DNA of 55,109 nt from Emticicia agri (GCA_945860265.1 CAMAQF010000016.1:1-55109); one strand, 5' to 3'; counted from the first letter of the stretch, positions 1 to 8,776 are shown. Translations and numbers: made by a program. Notes: generated by a model not told the origin, from the letters alone.

Positions 1-206
1 TTGATTATTGAGTTTTCTTCTTGAAATCGTATGTTTAAGACTGAAATAGTTTGATAATTCTAAGCACAAAATCTCTTTCGACGAGCAAAATACGCTGGTT
101 TTTCAATTTTTAAAACGCATATTTTTCGGCGGATAGGACAGCAGTTTGGCAATCCTTTATTAATTTTTTCCTCCCCGTTGCGAACACCTTGTTCACCATA
201 TTCCAT
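1..206. other. Non-coding window edge, nothing recognised
   Basis: No open frame with protein-like composition and no RNA motif was seen in the first 206 bases. This is AT-rich sequence beyond the terminator of the following minus-strand gene. It could be the upstream region of a gene outside the window. Confidence 0.4.
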
Positions 207-242
207 AAAAAATGCCCACTGCAAAATAGTGGGCATTTTTTG
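207..242 (-). terminator. Rho-independent terminator of the secreted repeat protein gene
   Basis: A 14-bp stem (left arm AAAAAATGCCCACT at 207-220, right arm 228-241) encloses a 7-nt loop. It lies about 20 bases past the stop codon of the minus-strand gene. A/T runs on both flanks would let it work in either direction. Confidence 0.8.
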
Positions 243-259
243 TGAACACCAATAAATTC

Positions 260-1042
260 TTAATTGGTCGTTCTGTAAAGCGTACCATTTTCAACTACAT
301 AAAGTCTTCCTCCCATTGCGGCAATCATATTCACATCTTTGAGCAGGCCTTTATCTCCAACTTGCATATAATTGCCGTTCTTATCATTTTTAAACAAGGT
401 TCCGTCTTGCTCCACACTCCATAAAAACCCACCCTCAGCCACTATCGCAATGGTTTCTTCAAAATCACCTTCTTTACCTATCTGCTCCCATCGCATAGCT
501 TTGATGCTGGTTCGGTGTAATGTACCATTTTCGATCGTCCATAAATAGCTATCCATTGCTTGGAGCATACTTACATCCTTAAACTCACCTTTATTGCCGA
601 TTGGCCTCCACGAGCCATCTTTCGAGGTTTCATAAAGCGTACCATCAGTTTCAATAGTATATAGCTTACCGTTCATTGCCGCTGCGGCTGCTGTATTTTT
701 CCATTCGCCTGATTTTCCAATCTGAACCCAGGCCAACGTGCGTGCGTCATTTCGGTATAAAGTTCCACTTTCAATCGTCCAAATCTCGCCATCAAGTGCT
801 ACGCCAAAATCAACATTAGCAAAACTGCCAGCTTCTCCGATTTGCTCATATCTGCCAGATTTATCGGTTCTATAAAGCGTCCCATTATGCTCAAGACTGT
901 ACAAATAACCATTCATTGAAACTATCCCTGCTGTATTTTTCCAGTCCCCTTCACCCCCAACTTGTTCCCAACCTTGAGCAAAAAGTTGAAGATTCAACAA
1001 TAAGCAAAAAACAAACGTAAACATAGAAATACTCTTCTTCAT
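260..1042 (-). CDS. Secreted tandem-repeat (beta-propeller-like) protein
   Basis: This 260-aa protein has a clear Sec signal peptide ending near FAQG. The mature part is six tandem repeats of about 39-40 residues. Each unit contains W-x-Q-[IV]-G-x-x-G, a central M-x-G-x-L-Y/W-[TS]-[IV]-E, and G-T-L-Y/H-R-T. Long and short units alternate: GTLY occurs in both, but every second unit has ENGTLYR instead of E-x-DGTLY. The pattern resembles tectonin/tachylectin-type propellers, which bind glycans, but no specific family can be assigned by eye. The protein is probably periplasmic or exported. It is a stand-alone gene with its own terminator; the flanking genes are unrelated. Function is unknown. 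Confidence 0.8.
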   Translation of the reverse strand: MKKSISMFTFVFCLLLNLQLFAQGWEQVGGEGDWKNTAGIVSMNGYLYSLEHNGTLYRTDKSGRYEQIGEAGSFANVDFGVALDGEIWTIESGTLYRNDARTLAWVQIGKSGEWKNTAAAAAMNGKLYTIETDGTLYETSKDGSWRPIGNKGEFKDVSMLQAMDSYLWTIENGTLHRTSIKAMRWEQIGKEGDFEETIAIVAEGGFLWSVEQDGTLFKNDKNGNYMQVGDKGLLKDVNMIAAMGGRLYVVENGTLYRTTN

Positions 1043-1204
1043 GACGCTATAATTGATTATATAATGCCTACTCTAGACGTTTTCGGCAAACCGCCCCTAC
1101 TCACTTTACAAGGCTTTTCGGGTTTCTCCTTTTACATTTAATATCAAAATTAAATAAAATATTTTTGATTTTTCAAACTTTTTATTGGTTTACCGCAATC
1201 TGCC

Positions 1205-2053
1205 TCATTTCAAACCTTCCCAACAAATCTTTGCCAAATCACCGATTATCTTTTCGGCAGTTGCTTCTTTGTCAAAACCTTCTACAAAGATAGAAATCAC
1301 AAAAGGTTGAGCAGTGAACACAACAGCAGCATCACCTCTAACATAAGTGAGCGTACCAGTTTTATGAGCAATTACCAAATCTTTCGGGATCTGACTCGGA
1401 ATCGTCGTGGTATCTTCACAATTTTTTAACATACCAATCATTTCGTCACAAAGTATTGGATTTGCTACCTTATTATTATAAACCATTCGTAGTAAAGCAT
1501 TGATTTCCAGCACATTGATATAATTTTCTCGACCTTGCTTTACAGCATCAGTATCCATCATCACTCTATTCAGTCGAGTGATTTTTGTTCCCCACTTCAT
1601 TAAGTTTTGGTTAATCTTTTCCATTCCAATTTCTCGAATCAGAATATTTGTTGCAGTATTATCGCTCGTACGAATCATTTCTTGGGCAAGCTCTCTGATT
1701 GTCAGTTTTTCACCTTCCGAAGAATTCATCAAAACTCCCGAACCGCCCGCCTTTTCGGCATTCGTCAAGAGATGGACTTTCAAAAGACTAATTTCATTGG
1801 CTTGTACTTTTTCCATCAATGACATCAGAATCGGTACTTTAATAACACTTGCCGATGGCACTTTCACATCCGTTCGATGTTCAAAAAACAGCTTCCCATA
1901 CATATTTTCCACCGCCATCGTTACCTTTATGTCTGATGGAAGTTTGGATAAGTAATTGGATACTGTGCTATTATCAAACTTTTTTTCAATACTTTGAGCC
2001 GTTGCAGTATTCAGTAAAACACTCATTATTAAAAGCTTTATTAAATTTTTCAT
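1205..2053 (-). CDS. Class A beta-lactamase-like serine hydrolase lacking Glu166
   Basis: A 282-aa exported protein (signal peptide 1-19, cleavage after TATAQ). It has the penicillin-recognising serine hydrolase signatures: S69-V-I-K72 (SxxK), S130-D-N132 (SDN) and K231-T-G233 (KTG). The omega loop aligns as R163-V-M-M-D, so the position of the general base Glu166 of classical class A enzymes is Met165, and a D-x-D follows. Loss of Glu166 normally slows or blocks deacylation. This may therefore be a related hydrolase or a penicillin-binding protein of the same fold rather than a resistance enzyme. Membership of the fold is secure; substrate and beta-lactamase activity are not. No BlaI/BlaR regulators lie nearby, but palindromic sites lie upstream. 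Confidence 0.85.
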   Translation of the reverse strand: MKNLIKLLIMSVLLNTATAQSIEKKFDNSTVSNYLSKLPSDIKVTMAVENMYGKLFFEHRTDVKVPSASVIKVPILMSLMEKVQANEISLLKVHLLTNAEKAGGSGVLMNSSEGEKLTIRELAQEMIRTSDNTATNILIREIGMEKINQNLMKWGTKITRLNRVMMDTDAVKQGRENYINVLEINALLRMVYNNKVANPILCDEMIGMLKNCEDTTTIPSQIPKDLVIAHKTGTLTYVRGDAAVVFTAQPFVISIFVEGFDKEATAEKIIGDLAKICWEGLK

Positions 2054-2107
2054 TTTTTTCTGAATTTTTAATATTTACAATATTTACACAAATTTTTATT
2101 TTTTTTG

Positions 2108-2232
2108 TTTGTATTATATATACCATCTATACAAAATATTCAATGCTTTCACATAATATGATAATTATTGATACTTTAATTAAAACAGGATATTTCATAT
2201 ATACAAAACCAACCATCTATACAATTTGTATA
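2108..2232. promoter_or_regulatory. Cluster of TTTGTATA/TATACAAA elements upstream of the beta-lactamase-like gene
   Basis: The intergenic region holds a 13-bp direct repeat (ACCATCTATACAA at 2122-2134 and 2212-2224, exactly 90 bp apart). It also holds a perfect odd palindrome TATACAATTTGTATA at 2218-2232, an inverted pair TTTGTAT (2108-2114)/ATACAAA (2129-2135), and another ATACAAA at 2201-2207. Repeated half-sites of this kind look like operator sites for a dimeric regulator. The regulator is not identifiable here. The sequence is very AT-rich, so chance is a real alternative. Confidence 0.4.
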
Positions 2233-2261
2233 AATTTAACATTATATTCAGATTTTACAGT

Positions 2262-3233
2262 TTATTTAGTACGTTCAATAGAAAACAGTACTAAGTCGTG
2301 TAATGATTGACGGAAAGCAGAGTCGGGAAATGTAAAGAGGATATCGTTGGCTTCTTTTACGAAGCGTTTCATAACTTCGGTGGTATATTGAATTCCACCT
2401 GATTTTTTCACAAAGTCAATCACTTCAGTCACTTTTTTAGGGTTTTCGGAGTGATTTTTTATTAGGCTAATAATATAACGTTTTTCAGACCAAGACGCAT
2501 GATTGAGGGCATAAATCAGTGGCAAAGTCATTTTCTTTTCTTTGATATCAATGCCTGTTGGTTTGCCAATTTCAGCATCACCATAATCAAAAAGGTCATC
2601 TTTTATCTGAAACGACATACCAATTTTTTCGCCTAAAAGCTTTGCTTTGGCTACAACTTCGGCACTTGCACCGACCGAAGCCGCCCCAACAGCACAACAT
2701 GAAGCAATTAGCGAAGCTGTTTTTTGACGAATCACTTCATAATAAACGTCTTCAGTAATATCAAGTTTACGAGCTTTTTCTATCTGCAAAAGTTCACCTT
2801 CACTCAATTCTTTGACAGCTGTTGAAACGATTTTTAGTAAATCAAAATCTCCATTATCAACGCTTAAAAGTAAGCCACGAGAAAGTAAATAATCACCTAC
2901 TAAAACTGCAATTTTGTTTTTCCAAAGTGCCTTAATTGAGAAAAATCCACGGCGATAGTTTGAATCATCAACCACATCATCATGCACGAGCGTAGCAGTA
3001 TGCAAAAGTTCGATGAGGGCAGCTCCACGATAAGTAGCTTCAGTGATTTGGCCGATTGTTCCAGCGGTCAGAAATACAAACATCGGTCGAATTTGCTTAC
3101 CTTTCCGATGAATAATATATTTCATAATTTGATCGAGTAACATCACGTCGGTCTTCATCGACTGACGAAATTTTTTCTCGAAAATTTCCAAATCTTGTTC
3201 GATTGGAGCTTGTATTTGGTTAATATCTAACAA
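2262..3233 (-). CDS. Polyprenyl diphosphate synthase (trans-isoprenyl)
   Basis: A 323-aa soluble enzyme that condenses isopentenyl diphosphate with allylic diphosphates, most likely giving the quinone side chain (octaprenyl/heptaprenyl type, IspB-like). Both aspartate-rich motifs are present: D85-D-V-V-D-D90 (first) and D212-D-L-F-D216 (second), along with the early G-K-x-x-R-P segment at 45-50 that binds IPP. Length is normal for long-chain synthases. The ATG start gives a full N-terminus. Chain length cannot be read reliably from the sequence. Single gene; no other isoprenoid gene is adjacent. Confidence 0.92.
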   Translation of the reverse strand: MLDINQIQAPIEQDLEIFEKKFRQSMKTDVMLLDQIMKYIIHRKGKQIRPMFVFLTAGTIGQITEATYRGAALIELLHTATLVHDDVVDDSNYRRGFFSIKALWKNKIAVLVGDYLLSRGLLLSVDNGDFDLLKIVSTAVKELSEGELLQIEKARKLDITEDVYYEVIRQKTASLIASCCAVGAASVGASAEVVAKAKLLGEKIGMSFQIKDDLFDYGDAEIGKPTGIDIKEKKMTLPLIYALNHASWSEKRYIISLIKNHSENPKKVTEVIDFVKKSGGIQYTTEVMKRFVKEANDILFTFPDSAFRQSLHDLVLFSIERTK

Positions 3234-3532
3234 TATGAAGAGGCGAGCAAAATGTTTTTTTGCCCTGCGTTTGCAATTTTACGATTGATTTCTGACTTAT
3301 TGAGCAGATTGAAGAAAAATAAATTATTTTTAATGTTTTTATTCAAATTTTTCTTGATTTATACCAATTTTTAAATCTAAATATTGACATTTTTGAGTAA
3401 AATCACTCATTTAAAATATAAATGTACTGTTAGAGAGTAAGGTTTGTTTTATAAGAATCGTATTTGCTAAACTTTTTTTCAAAATTCATTATTTTAGTCG
3501 TATTATTGAAGTGCTAAAAAAAATATTTGTTT
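3234..3532. other. Divergent intergenic region
   Basis: About 300 bases between divergently transcribed genes (polyprenyl synthase and patatin). It is very AT-rich and probably holds both promoters. No clear TAnnTTTG box with a well-spaced TTTG, and no palindrome longer than about 6 bp, was found. Confidence 0.4.
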
Positions 3533-4444
3533 ATGAAGGCATTAGTTTTAGGTGGTGGATCACTCAAAGGAGCTTGGCAAGTAGGCGTTATTCATGCAAT
3601 TTTGGATACAGGTTTCAAACCAGAAATGATTTACGGTATTTCGGCGGGAGCTTTAAATGGCTCATTTATGGTCAACGAGGCGGGTAAACAACATCTAGAA
3701 AAAGGTAAAATCAACTGGGATTTGGTCAACAAGAAACTACTTCAATTTTGGCTCGAAAATATCACGCAGCCTTCCGATATTGGCGTACTAAAATCAAAGT
3801 TTTCGTTAGGAATTGATACAATTTTAAGCCGTTTTGATGGCTTGATTGATACTGACCCATTACACGAAAAACTTAAAAAATACTTGGATGTAACCACCAT
3901 GCGGAAAAGTCCAATAAAGCTGAAAGTTGGGGCTGTAAACATCAATACTGGTGAAATGCACTATACTGATCCACTCGAACAGCATTTTTTAGATTATTTG
4001 AGAGCAAGTAGTTCGCTGCCTTTTATTATGCCAGCAATTCAAATTGGTGGCGACCATCGACAAGCGTATATGGATGGTGGTTTGCGTGAAGTTGTGCCGC
4101 TAAGAAAAGCTATTGAAGATGGAGCTACCGAGATTTATTGCGTGGCTACTCACCCAAAAAATAAATCTTTAGAACATTTTAATTATCGTAGTTTTTTTAG
4201 CTTGATTGAACGTATAAAAGATATTACGGTTAATCAGTTTGAAAATAGCGACATTGAATGGGCCGAAAATTATGCTGAAAACTATGGAAGCATCGGACCA
4301 TTCAGCCTTACAAAAAAAATCAAACTAACAGTTATTCGCCCAAAAGAACCTCTTCATATCGAATTAACTGATTTTACGACCAAAGACATAAAAGAAATAA
4401 TCAAAAAAGGCTACGAATATGGGCACGAGGCTTTATTTTCTTAG
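3533..4444 (+). CDS. Patatin-like phospholipase
   Basis: A 303-aa lipid acyl hydrolase with the patatin catalytic layout: oxyanion loop G7-G-G-S-L-K-G at the N-terminus, nucleophile elbow G-I-S37-A-G, and catalytic aspartate in D181-G-G. No signal peptide is seen, so it is probably cytoplasmic or membrane-peripheral. A TTG two codons upstream is also in frame, but the ATG at 3533 (MKALVLGGG) is the natural start, because the oxyanion loop sits right at the N-terminus in this family. It converges with the hydroxylase gene across a shared terminator. Substrate is unknown. Confidence 0.9.
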   Translation: MKALVLGGGSLKGAWQVGVIHAILDTGFKPEMIYGISAGALNGSFMVNEAGKQHLEKGKINWDLVNKKLLQFWLENITQPSDIGVLKSKFSLGIDTILSRFDGLIDTDPLHEKLKKYLDVTTMRKSPIKLKVGAVNINTGEMHYTDPLEQHFLDYLRASSSLPFIMPAIQIGGDHRQAYMDGGLREVVPLRKAIEDGATEIYCVATHPKNKSLEHFNYRSFFSLIERIKDITVNQFENSDIEWAENYAENYGSIGPFSLTKKIKLTVIRPKEPLHIELTDFTTKDIKEIIKKGYEYGHEALFS

Positions 4445-4546
4445 GTTTAGACACGAGATTTGAGATATGGGATACGAGAAAAATTATTTCTTTAATATGC
4501 TATACAATAATCTTCATATCGAATCCCGTATGATTCTTGATAACAA

Positions 4547-4575
4547 ATGAGGCACATCTCAAAGATGTGCCTCAT
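4547..4575. terminator. Bidirectional terminator between convergent genes
   Basis: A perfect 13-bp stem (ATGAGGCACATCT at 4547-4559, complement at 4563-4575) with a 3-nt loop lies between the stop of the patatin gene and the stop of the converging hydroxylase gene. No long T-run follows on either side, so it may act as a strong hairpin or belong to an intergenic palindrome family. Confidence 0.65.
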
Positions 4576-4604
4576 ATTATCTCCAAACTAAGATAAGCAA
4601 TTCC

Positions 4605-5876
4605 TTATGCCAAAGTCATTTTTTCTTTTTCTTCTTTAATTTCAAACCAAACAAAATAGGTTGTAATAACTGTGGAAGCTACAAAATAAGCCATCAAAAC
4701 GGCAGTTGACCACGAGTATTGCGAGCTACTGCCAAACCAATCACCCATTTGATATATTAAGGCAAAACCAATGATATTTTTGATAATTTCCCAAATAATT
4801 GCGTAGGGATTTCTATCCATTAATTCGGTGTATGCAAATACCGTTAGGTAGATAAATCCTCCGTAAACAAACATATTTGGAATGCCTAATTTGGCGATGT
4901 TTCCATAGAAATAAAACAACATTCCGAAAGTAAAGATAAACTGAAACCATATCCAAATGAGCATCGGTTTAGATATTATGGGAGCATATTTCTCGAAATT
5001 ATACGGATTTTCTATTTTTTTATCAGGAAAACGAGCCTCTACATCGGCTGGTCTCCAGCCAGTTGGCATAAACCAAATTCTAAATTTATCTTTCAAACTA
5101 TTCGTATGATAAGCATCTTTTATCAAAAACCACAAATGCTGAAAATTAATCTTTATGGGGTTCCAAGTGCTTGCGGGGCGTGTGATGCCATAAACTGGCG
5201 GAACGTTGGGTAATTCTTCTTGAAAGGTACCAAAAATTTTATCCCAAATTATAAATATCTGTCCGTGGTTTTTATCCAAATATTCTGGATTAATGGCATG
5301 ATGCACTCGGTGGTGTGAGGGCGTAACGATGATTTTTTCAAGTATTCCCATCTTGCCAATGTAAACCGTATGGTACCAAAATTGTGCAAAAAGATGCAGC
5401 GGGGCAACTATGGCAATAACTTTAGCATCTACACCCAATAACGCGGCAGGTAGCAAAAATATCGTAAATAAACTCACAAACGAAGAAATACTTTGTCGTA
5501 AAGCACAGGCCAAATTAAACTCTTCACTACTGTGGTGGATAGCATGTTTATTCCAGAAAAAATTGATTGAATGAGCCATACGATGCACCAAATAGCCAGT
5601 CAAATCGAGAGAAACGAAAGCTATGATATACACCCAAATCGATGACTCAATTTTGTAGAAAGTCCAATGATTTACCATCCATTCGTAAGAAAGAATCGAA
5701 ACACTTAAGCCCAAAACATCTTTCACCGAATTGGTATAACCTGAAGTTAAGCTCGAAATCATGTCCATTCCCTTGAATGAATCTTTTCGGGTAAAGTAGC
5801 CATAGGCCTTTTCGATAAGCACTAACAATAAAAATAGCGGACTAGCAATTGTAAGAATTTTACCGTAGGTTTCCAT
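4605..5876 (-). CDS. Membrane fatty acid hydroxylase/sterol desaturase family protein, AGMO-like
   Basis: A 423-aa multi-pass membrane protein with the di-iron histidine boxes of the fatty-acid-hydroxylase superfamily: H98-R-M-A-H102, H111-A-I-H-H115 and H188-H-R-V-H-H193. The segment after box 2 (N-L-A-C-A-L-R-Q-S) and I-I-W-D-K-I-F-G-T-F near 210-218 match the alkylglycerol monooxygenase (TMEM195) branch more closely than true sterol desaturases. Extra hydrophobic segments fill residues about 305-415. The likely role is oxygen-dependent hydroxylation of an ether lipid or similar lipid. The precise substrate is inferred only by resemblance. Upstream lie a TATTTTTG box and a large palindrome. 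Confidence 0.85.
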   Translation of the reverse strand: METYGKILTIASPLFLLLVLIEKAYGYFTRKDSFKGMDMISSLTSGYTNSVKDVLGLSVSILSYEWMVNHWTFYKIESSIWVYIIAFVSLDLTGYLVHRMAHSINFFWNKHAIHHSSEEFNLACALRQSISSFVSLFTIFLLPAALLGVDAKVIAIVAPLHLFAQFWYHTVYIGKMGILEKIIVTPSHHRVHHAINPEYLDKNHGQIFIIWDKIFGTFQEELPNVPPVYGITRPASTWNPIKINFQHLWFLIKDAYHTNSLKDKFRIWFMPTGWRPADVEARFPDKKIENPYNFEKYAPIISKPMLIWIWFQFIFTFGMLFYFYGNIAKLGIPNMFVYGGFIYLTVFAYTELMDRNPYAIIWEIIKNIIGFALIYQMGDWFGSSSQYSWSTAVLMAYFVASTVITTYFVWFEIKEEKEKMTLA

Positions 5877-5940
5877 TTTTCAGTTATTAAGTATCAATAA
5901 ACAATTATTTTTAGCTGTTATCGCAGTTCTTTTGTGTCAA

Positions 5941-5987
5941 CAAAAATACTGACTATCCTTCATATTATTATGCAAGCATAATAATAT
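5941..5987 (-). promoter_or_regulatory. Candidate promoter and operator palindrome of the AGMO-like gene
   Basis: On the minus strand TATTTTTG (5948-5941) matches the Bacteroidota -7 consensus TAnnTTTG, about 65 bases before the ATG. Just upstream is a perfect palindrome with 12-bp arms (ATATTATTATGC at 5962-5973, GCATAATAATAT at 5976-5987, 2-nt centre). Its central TTG is the nearest -33-like element, although the spacing of about 24 is long. A repressor or activator binding there could control the gene. Confidence 0.4.
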
Positions 5988-6541
5988 TTTTGTACAAATT
6001 TAGGAAAAAGTATTTTGATTTTTTTAAAAGATATAAATTTAGATAAAAAACTTCCGAGATTCTGATAAGATTTTTTCGTTGGTCGCGGTCATTTCAAAAG
6101 AGATAGTGCATACGACAATTGAGATTATAGTCTATTACATCGCTGACGAGCTTCTTACTACATATTCAAAACTATCAATCTGAAAATCAAAATTTATTTT
6201 GGGCAGATTATTTTTATCCTAAAAAACTTTTGTCTGTTTTAACGGAAAAATATCGAAAATTAAATGATTTATAGTAACATTAAGCCGAAATTGTGGCTAA
6301 AAGTAACCGCAAATACCTACATATTCATATTTTTTGAGCGTTAATAATTGACGTTTTACTTTAAGAGTATCGGTACCATCAATGAACCTTATTACTGACC
6401 AAAACTATCTTAAAAAACAGAAAATGAGAATAAGAAAATGGGGAGGAATCTTGCAAGTTTGAATGCAAGATTACTATTCATATTGGTGTTAAAATCTTTT
6501 GAATAGCAAATTTAGACTTTTTAGAGAATTTTAAAAACAAA
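5988..6541. other. Intergenic stretch without a recognised gene
   Basis: About 550 AT-rich bases separate the AGMO-like gene from the phosphate permease gene. One plus-strand frame is open from 6131 to the stop at 6272-6274 (about 47 codons) with fairly protein-like composition, but it lacks an ATG and resembles nothing recognised. It could be a remnant or chance. No RNA gene was seen. Confidence 0.4.
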
Positions 6542-6582
6542 AAACGACAACGATTTATCTATAATTTCTATCGTTGTCGTTT
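6542..6582 (-). terminator. Rho-independent terminator of the phosphate permease gene
   Basis: A perfect 13-bp stem (AAACGACAACGAT at 6542-6554, complement 6570-6582) with a 15-nt loop lies 26 bases past the stop codon. A T-rich run follows on the minus strand. Confidence 0.8.
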
Positions 6583-6607
6583 ATTTTAATGATATTTCAG
6601 TCTGAAA

Positions 6608-8023
6608 TTAAAATAACCATCGGAAAAATACGAATAATGAAGCTGATAATATAATAGCAACTGGTAAGGTTAATACCCATGCTAAAAGTATATTTTTGAT
6701 TGTTCCGGCTTGAAGGTTTTTGATACCTTTACTGGCTACCATCGTACCCGCAATACCCGAAGATAATGCATGTGTGGTACTAACTGGAAGTTTAAACCAA
6801 GAAGCCAAACCTATTGTGGTAGCGGCCACAAGTTCTGCCGAAGCACCTTGGGCATAAGTAAGATGAGATTTACCGATTTTTTCTCCAACTGTCACCACAA
6901 TACGTTTCCAACCAATCATTGTTCCGAGACCGAGTGATAGAGAAATCATCAAAATAACCCACATTGGAGCGTGGTCAGTGAAACGACGAATACCTTTCTC
7001 TTCTTTGGCGGCAAGATTTGCCAAGATTGTTTTGCTATTTTCGCTCAAAACGATTTCTTCATTTTCTACCAATTTTTTTGTATTACTGCTGATAGTCAAT
7101 AGTGCTTTGCGTACTTCTAAAGCATTGGCCTTTTCAACCTTTCCACTATCTGAGATACTATTCAAAAAGCCAATATTTGTAATGACTTTGGCAATTTTTT
7201 CTTTTTCGGCAGTTGATGCGTTAGTAGTATCAATTAAGGAAATTTGTTGAGAAATTATGGCGAGCTCAGGTTTTATAGTCTTAAAATCAATGCTTTTGTT
7301 GATTGCAAAGTAAGTTGGCAAAACTCCAATAAGAATCAACATTACAAGACCAATACCTTTTTGACCATCGTTACGGCCGTGAAAAAAACTCACAAGAGTA
7401 CAGGTTGTGATCAAGATGGCACGAATCCAAACTGGTGGAACCTCGTCTTTCTTTGGCTCGTCGAATACCTGTTTTCTAATATCTTTACTCAATAATCTGC
7501 GAAGAGCAAACATCAAGAATACTGCCAATGCAAAACCAACCATGGGAGAGAGTAATAAAGCAGAAAAAATCTCTTTAGCCTTATCCCAATTTACCGCTGC
7601 AATTCCTGTCTTATTTTCAGGGAGTAAAGCATAGCCCAAACCAACGCCTAAAATAGCACCAATCAAAGTATGAGAGCTTGATGCAGGAATACCAAAATAC
7701 CATGTACCGAAATTCCAGATAATAGCACTAAATAACAATGCAAGTACCATTGCGATGCTATGATAAACATTTTGGTCGATAAGTAGTTCTACTGGAAGAA
7801 GGTTTACGATACTCATTCCGACCCCTACTCCACCTGTAACAACTCCAATAAAGTTGACAATACCCGACCACACAACTGCTTGAGTTGGTTTGAGAGAGTT
7901 GGTATAAATTACGGTTGCAACAGCGTTTGCTGTATCGTGAAAGCCGTTAATAAATTCAAATGCACAAGCAGCCAAAAGGCAGAATGACAATAAGAGGAAA
8001 ATGTCGGTTTCTAAGCCAAACAT
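6608..8023 (-). CDS. Inorganic phosphate transporter, PiT family
   Basis: A 471-aa inner-membrane permease of the PiT/Pho4 family (phosphate with H+ or Na+). It shows the two homologous halves: the N-terminal signature G-F-H-D-T-A-N-A-V-A-T near residues 27-37 and the C-terminal counterpart (Q-G-A-S-A-E-L-V-A-A-T, then P-V-S-T-T-H-A). A second P-A-S-S-S-H-T motif lies in the first half. A soluble loop of about 100 residues, rich in Lys/Glu, separates the halves, as is usual in this family. No PhoU-like companion gene (DUF47) lies beside it, although many bacteria pair the two. Confidence 0.93.
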   Translation of the reverse strand: MFGLETDIFLLLSFCLLAACAFEFINGFHDTANAVATVIYTNSLKPTQAVVWSGIVNFIGVVTGGVGVGMSIVNLLPVELLIDQNVYHSIAMVLALLFSAIIWNFGTWYFGIPASSSHTLIGAILGVGLGYALLPENKTGIAAVNWDKAKEIFSALLLSPMVGFALAVFLMFALRRLLSKDIRKQVFDEPKKDEVPPVWIRAILITTCTLVSFFHGRNDGQKGIGLVMLILIGVLPTYFAINKSIDFKTIKPELAIISQQISLIDTTNASTAEKEKIAKVITNIGFLNSISDSGKVEKANALEVRKALLTISSNTKKLVENEEIVLSENSKTILANLAAKEEKGIRRFTDHAPMWVILMISLSLGLGTMIGWKRIVVTVGEKIGKSHLTYAQGASAELVAATTIGLASWFKLPVSTTHALSSGIAGTMVASKGIKNLQAGTIKNILLAWVLTLPVAIILSASLFVFFRWLF

Positions 8024-8193
8024 AGTTTCGGGGGTTTAGATTAGTTTAAATTTGATAATGGTTGCCTTATTAATATACGTACAAAAGTCAGTATTTTTGA
8101 TTAGTACGAGAAAAATCTAATGTTATGAAATTATTAACACTTATTCAATAACTAAGTTATTTGTATAATTACAACTAAAATTTATATTAAAAA

Positions 8194-8709
8194 ATGACAA
8201 AACAAACAATTATTTCATTAATTGCTGCCATGAGCAAAAATCGAGTGATTGGCTTAAACAACGCTTTACCATGGAGTCCAATTCCTGCTGATTGGGATAA
8301 TTTAAAGGAAGTTACGAAAAATAGGAAGATGATAATGGGTCGAAAAAGCTATGACAATCCTCATAGAATTTGGTCAGAAGTAGGTAATTACGTAATTACT
8401 CGACAAACTGATTACATAGTAGATGAAGGTTTTGAAGTAGTAAGTAGTTTGGAAGAAGCCTTTGAAAAGTGTAAATCTGATGATGAAGTCTTTGTTTTGG
8501 GTGGAGAAGAAATTTTCAGATTATCGATTCCAGTTGCAGATAAGATTTATCTCACGCTTGTTCACGAAACTATAGAAGGGGATGCTTTTTTTCCAGCATT
8601 TAACGAATACGAATTTAATTTAACTGAACGAAAAGAGTTTTTGACAGGACAAAATACACCTTATGATATTTCGATTTTGACTTATGAGCGAAAGAATTCA
8701 TCCTCCTAA
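8194..8709 (+). CDS. folA: Dihydrofolate reductase
   Basis: A 171-aa cytoplasmic enzyme reducing dihydrofolate to tetrahydrofolate with NADPH. Family features are visible: A-A-M-S-K-N-R-V-I-G near the start, the L-P-W loop, the substrate-binding acid in I-P-A-D-W-D, the NADPH-binding M-G-R-K-S-Y, and V-L-G-G-E-E-I-F. Length is typical. No thymidylate synthase gene adjoins it, unlike many genomes. The start ATG agrees with the family N-terminus. It is followed closely by an unrelated amidohydrolase gene on the same strand. Confidence 0.93.
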   Translation: MTKQTIISLIAAMSKNRVIGLNNALPWSPIPADWDNLKEVTKNRKMIMGRKSYDNPHRIWSEVGNYVITRQTDYIVDEGFEVVSSLEEAFEKCKSDDEVFVLGGEEIFRLSIPVADKIYLTLVHETIEGDAFFPAFNEYEFNLTERKEFLTGQNTPYDISILTYERKNSSS

Positions 8710-8776
8710 TCTTTAAACTAATGATTTAATACTTAGTTATTTTGTATATTTTTAAGCAAAATTGATTGAAACCTAT

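Noticed and set aside
1849-2310. 153-aa plus-strand frame
   Set aside because: It crosses the start of the beta-lactamase-like gene, an AT-rich gap and the end of the polyprenyl synthase gene on the other strand. Its composition is typical of an antisense shadow.
4547-4575. REP element rather than terminator
   Set aside because: Its position exactly between convergent stops favours termination. A second similar hairpin at 24112 also lies between convergent genes, so a terminator role is kept, though a shared repeat family is possible.
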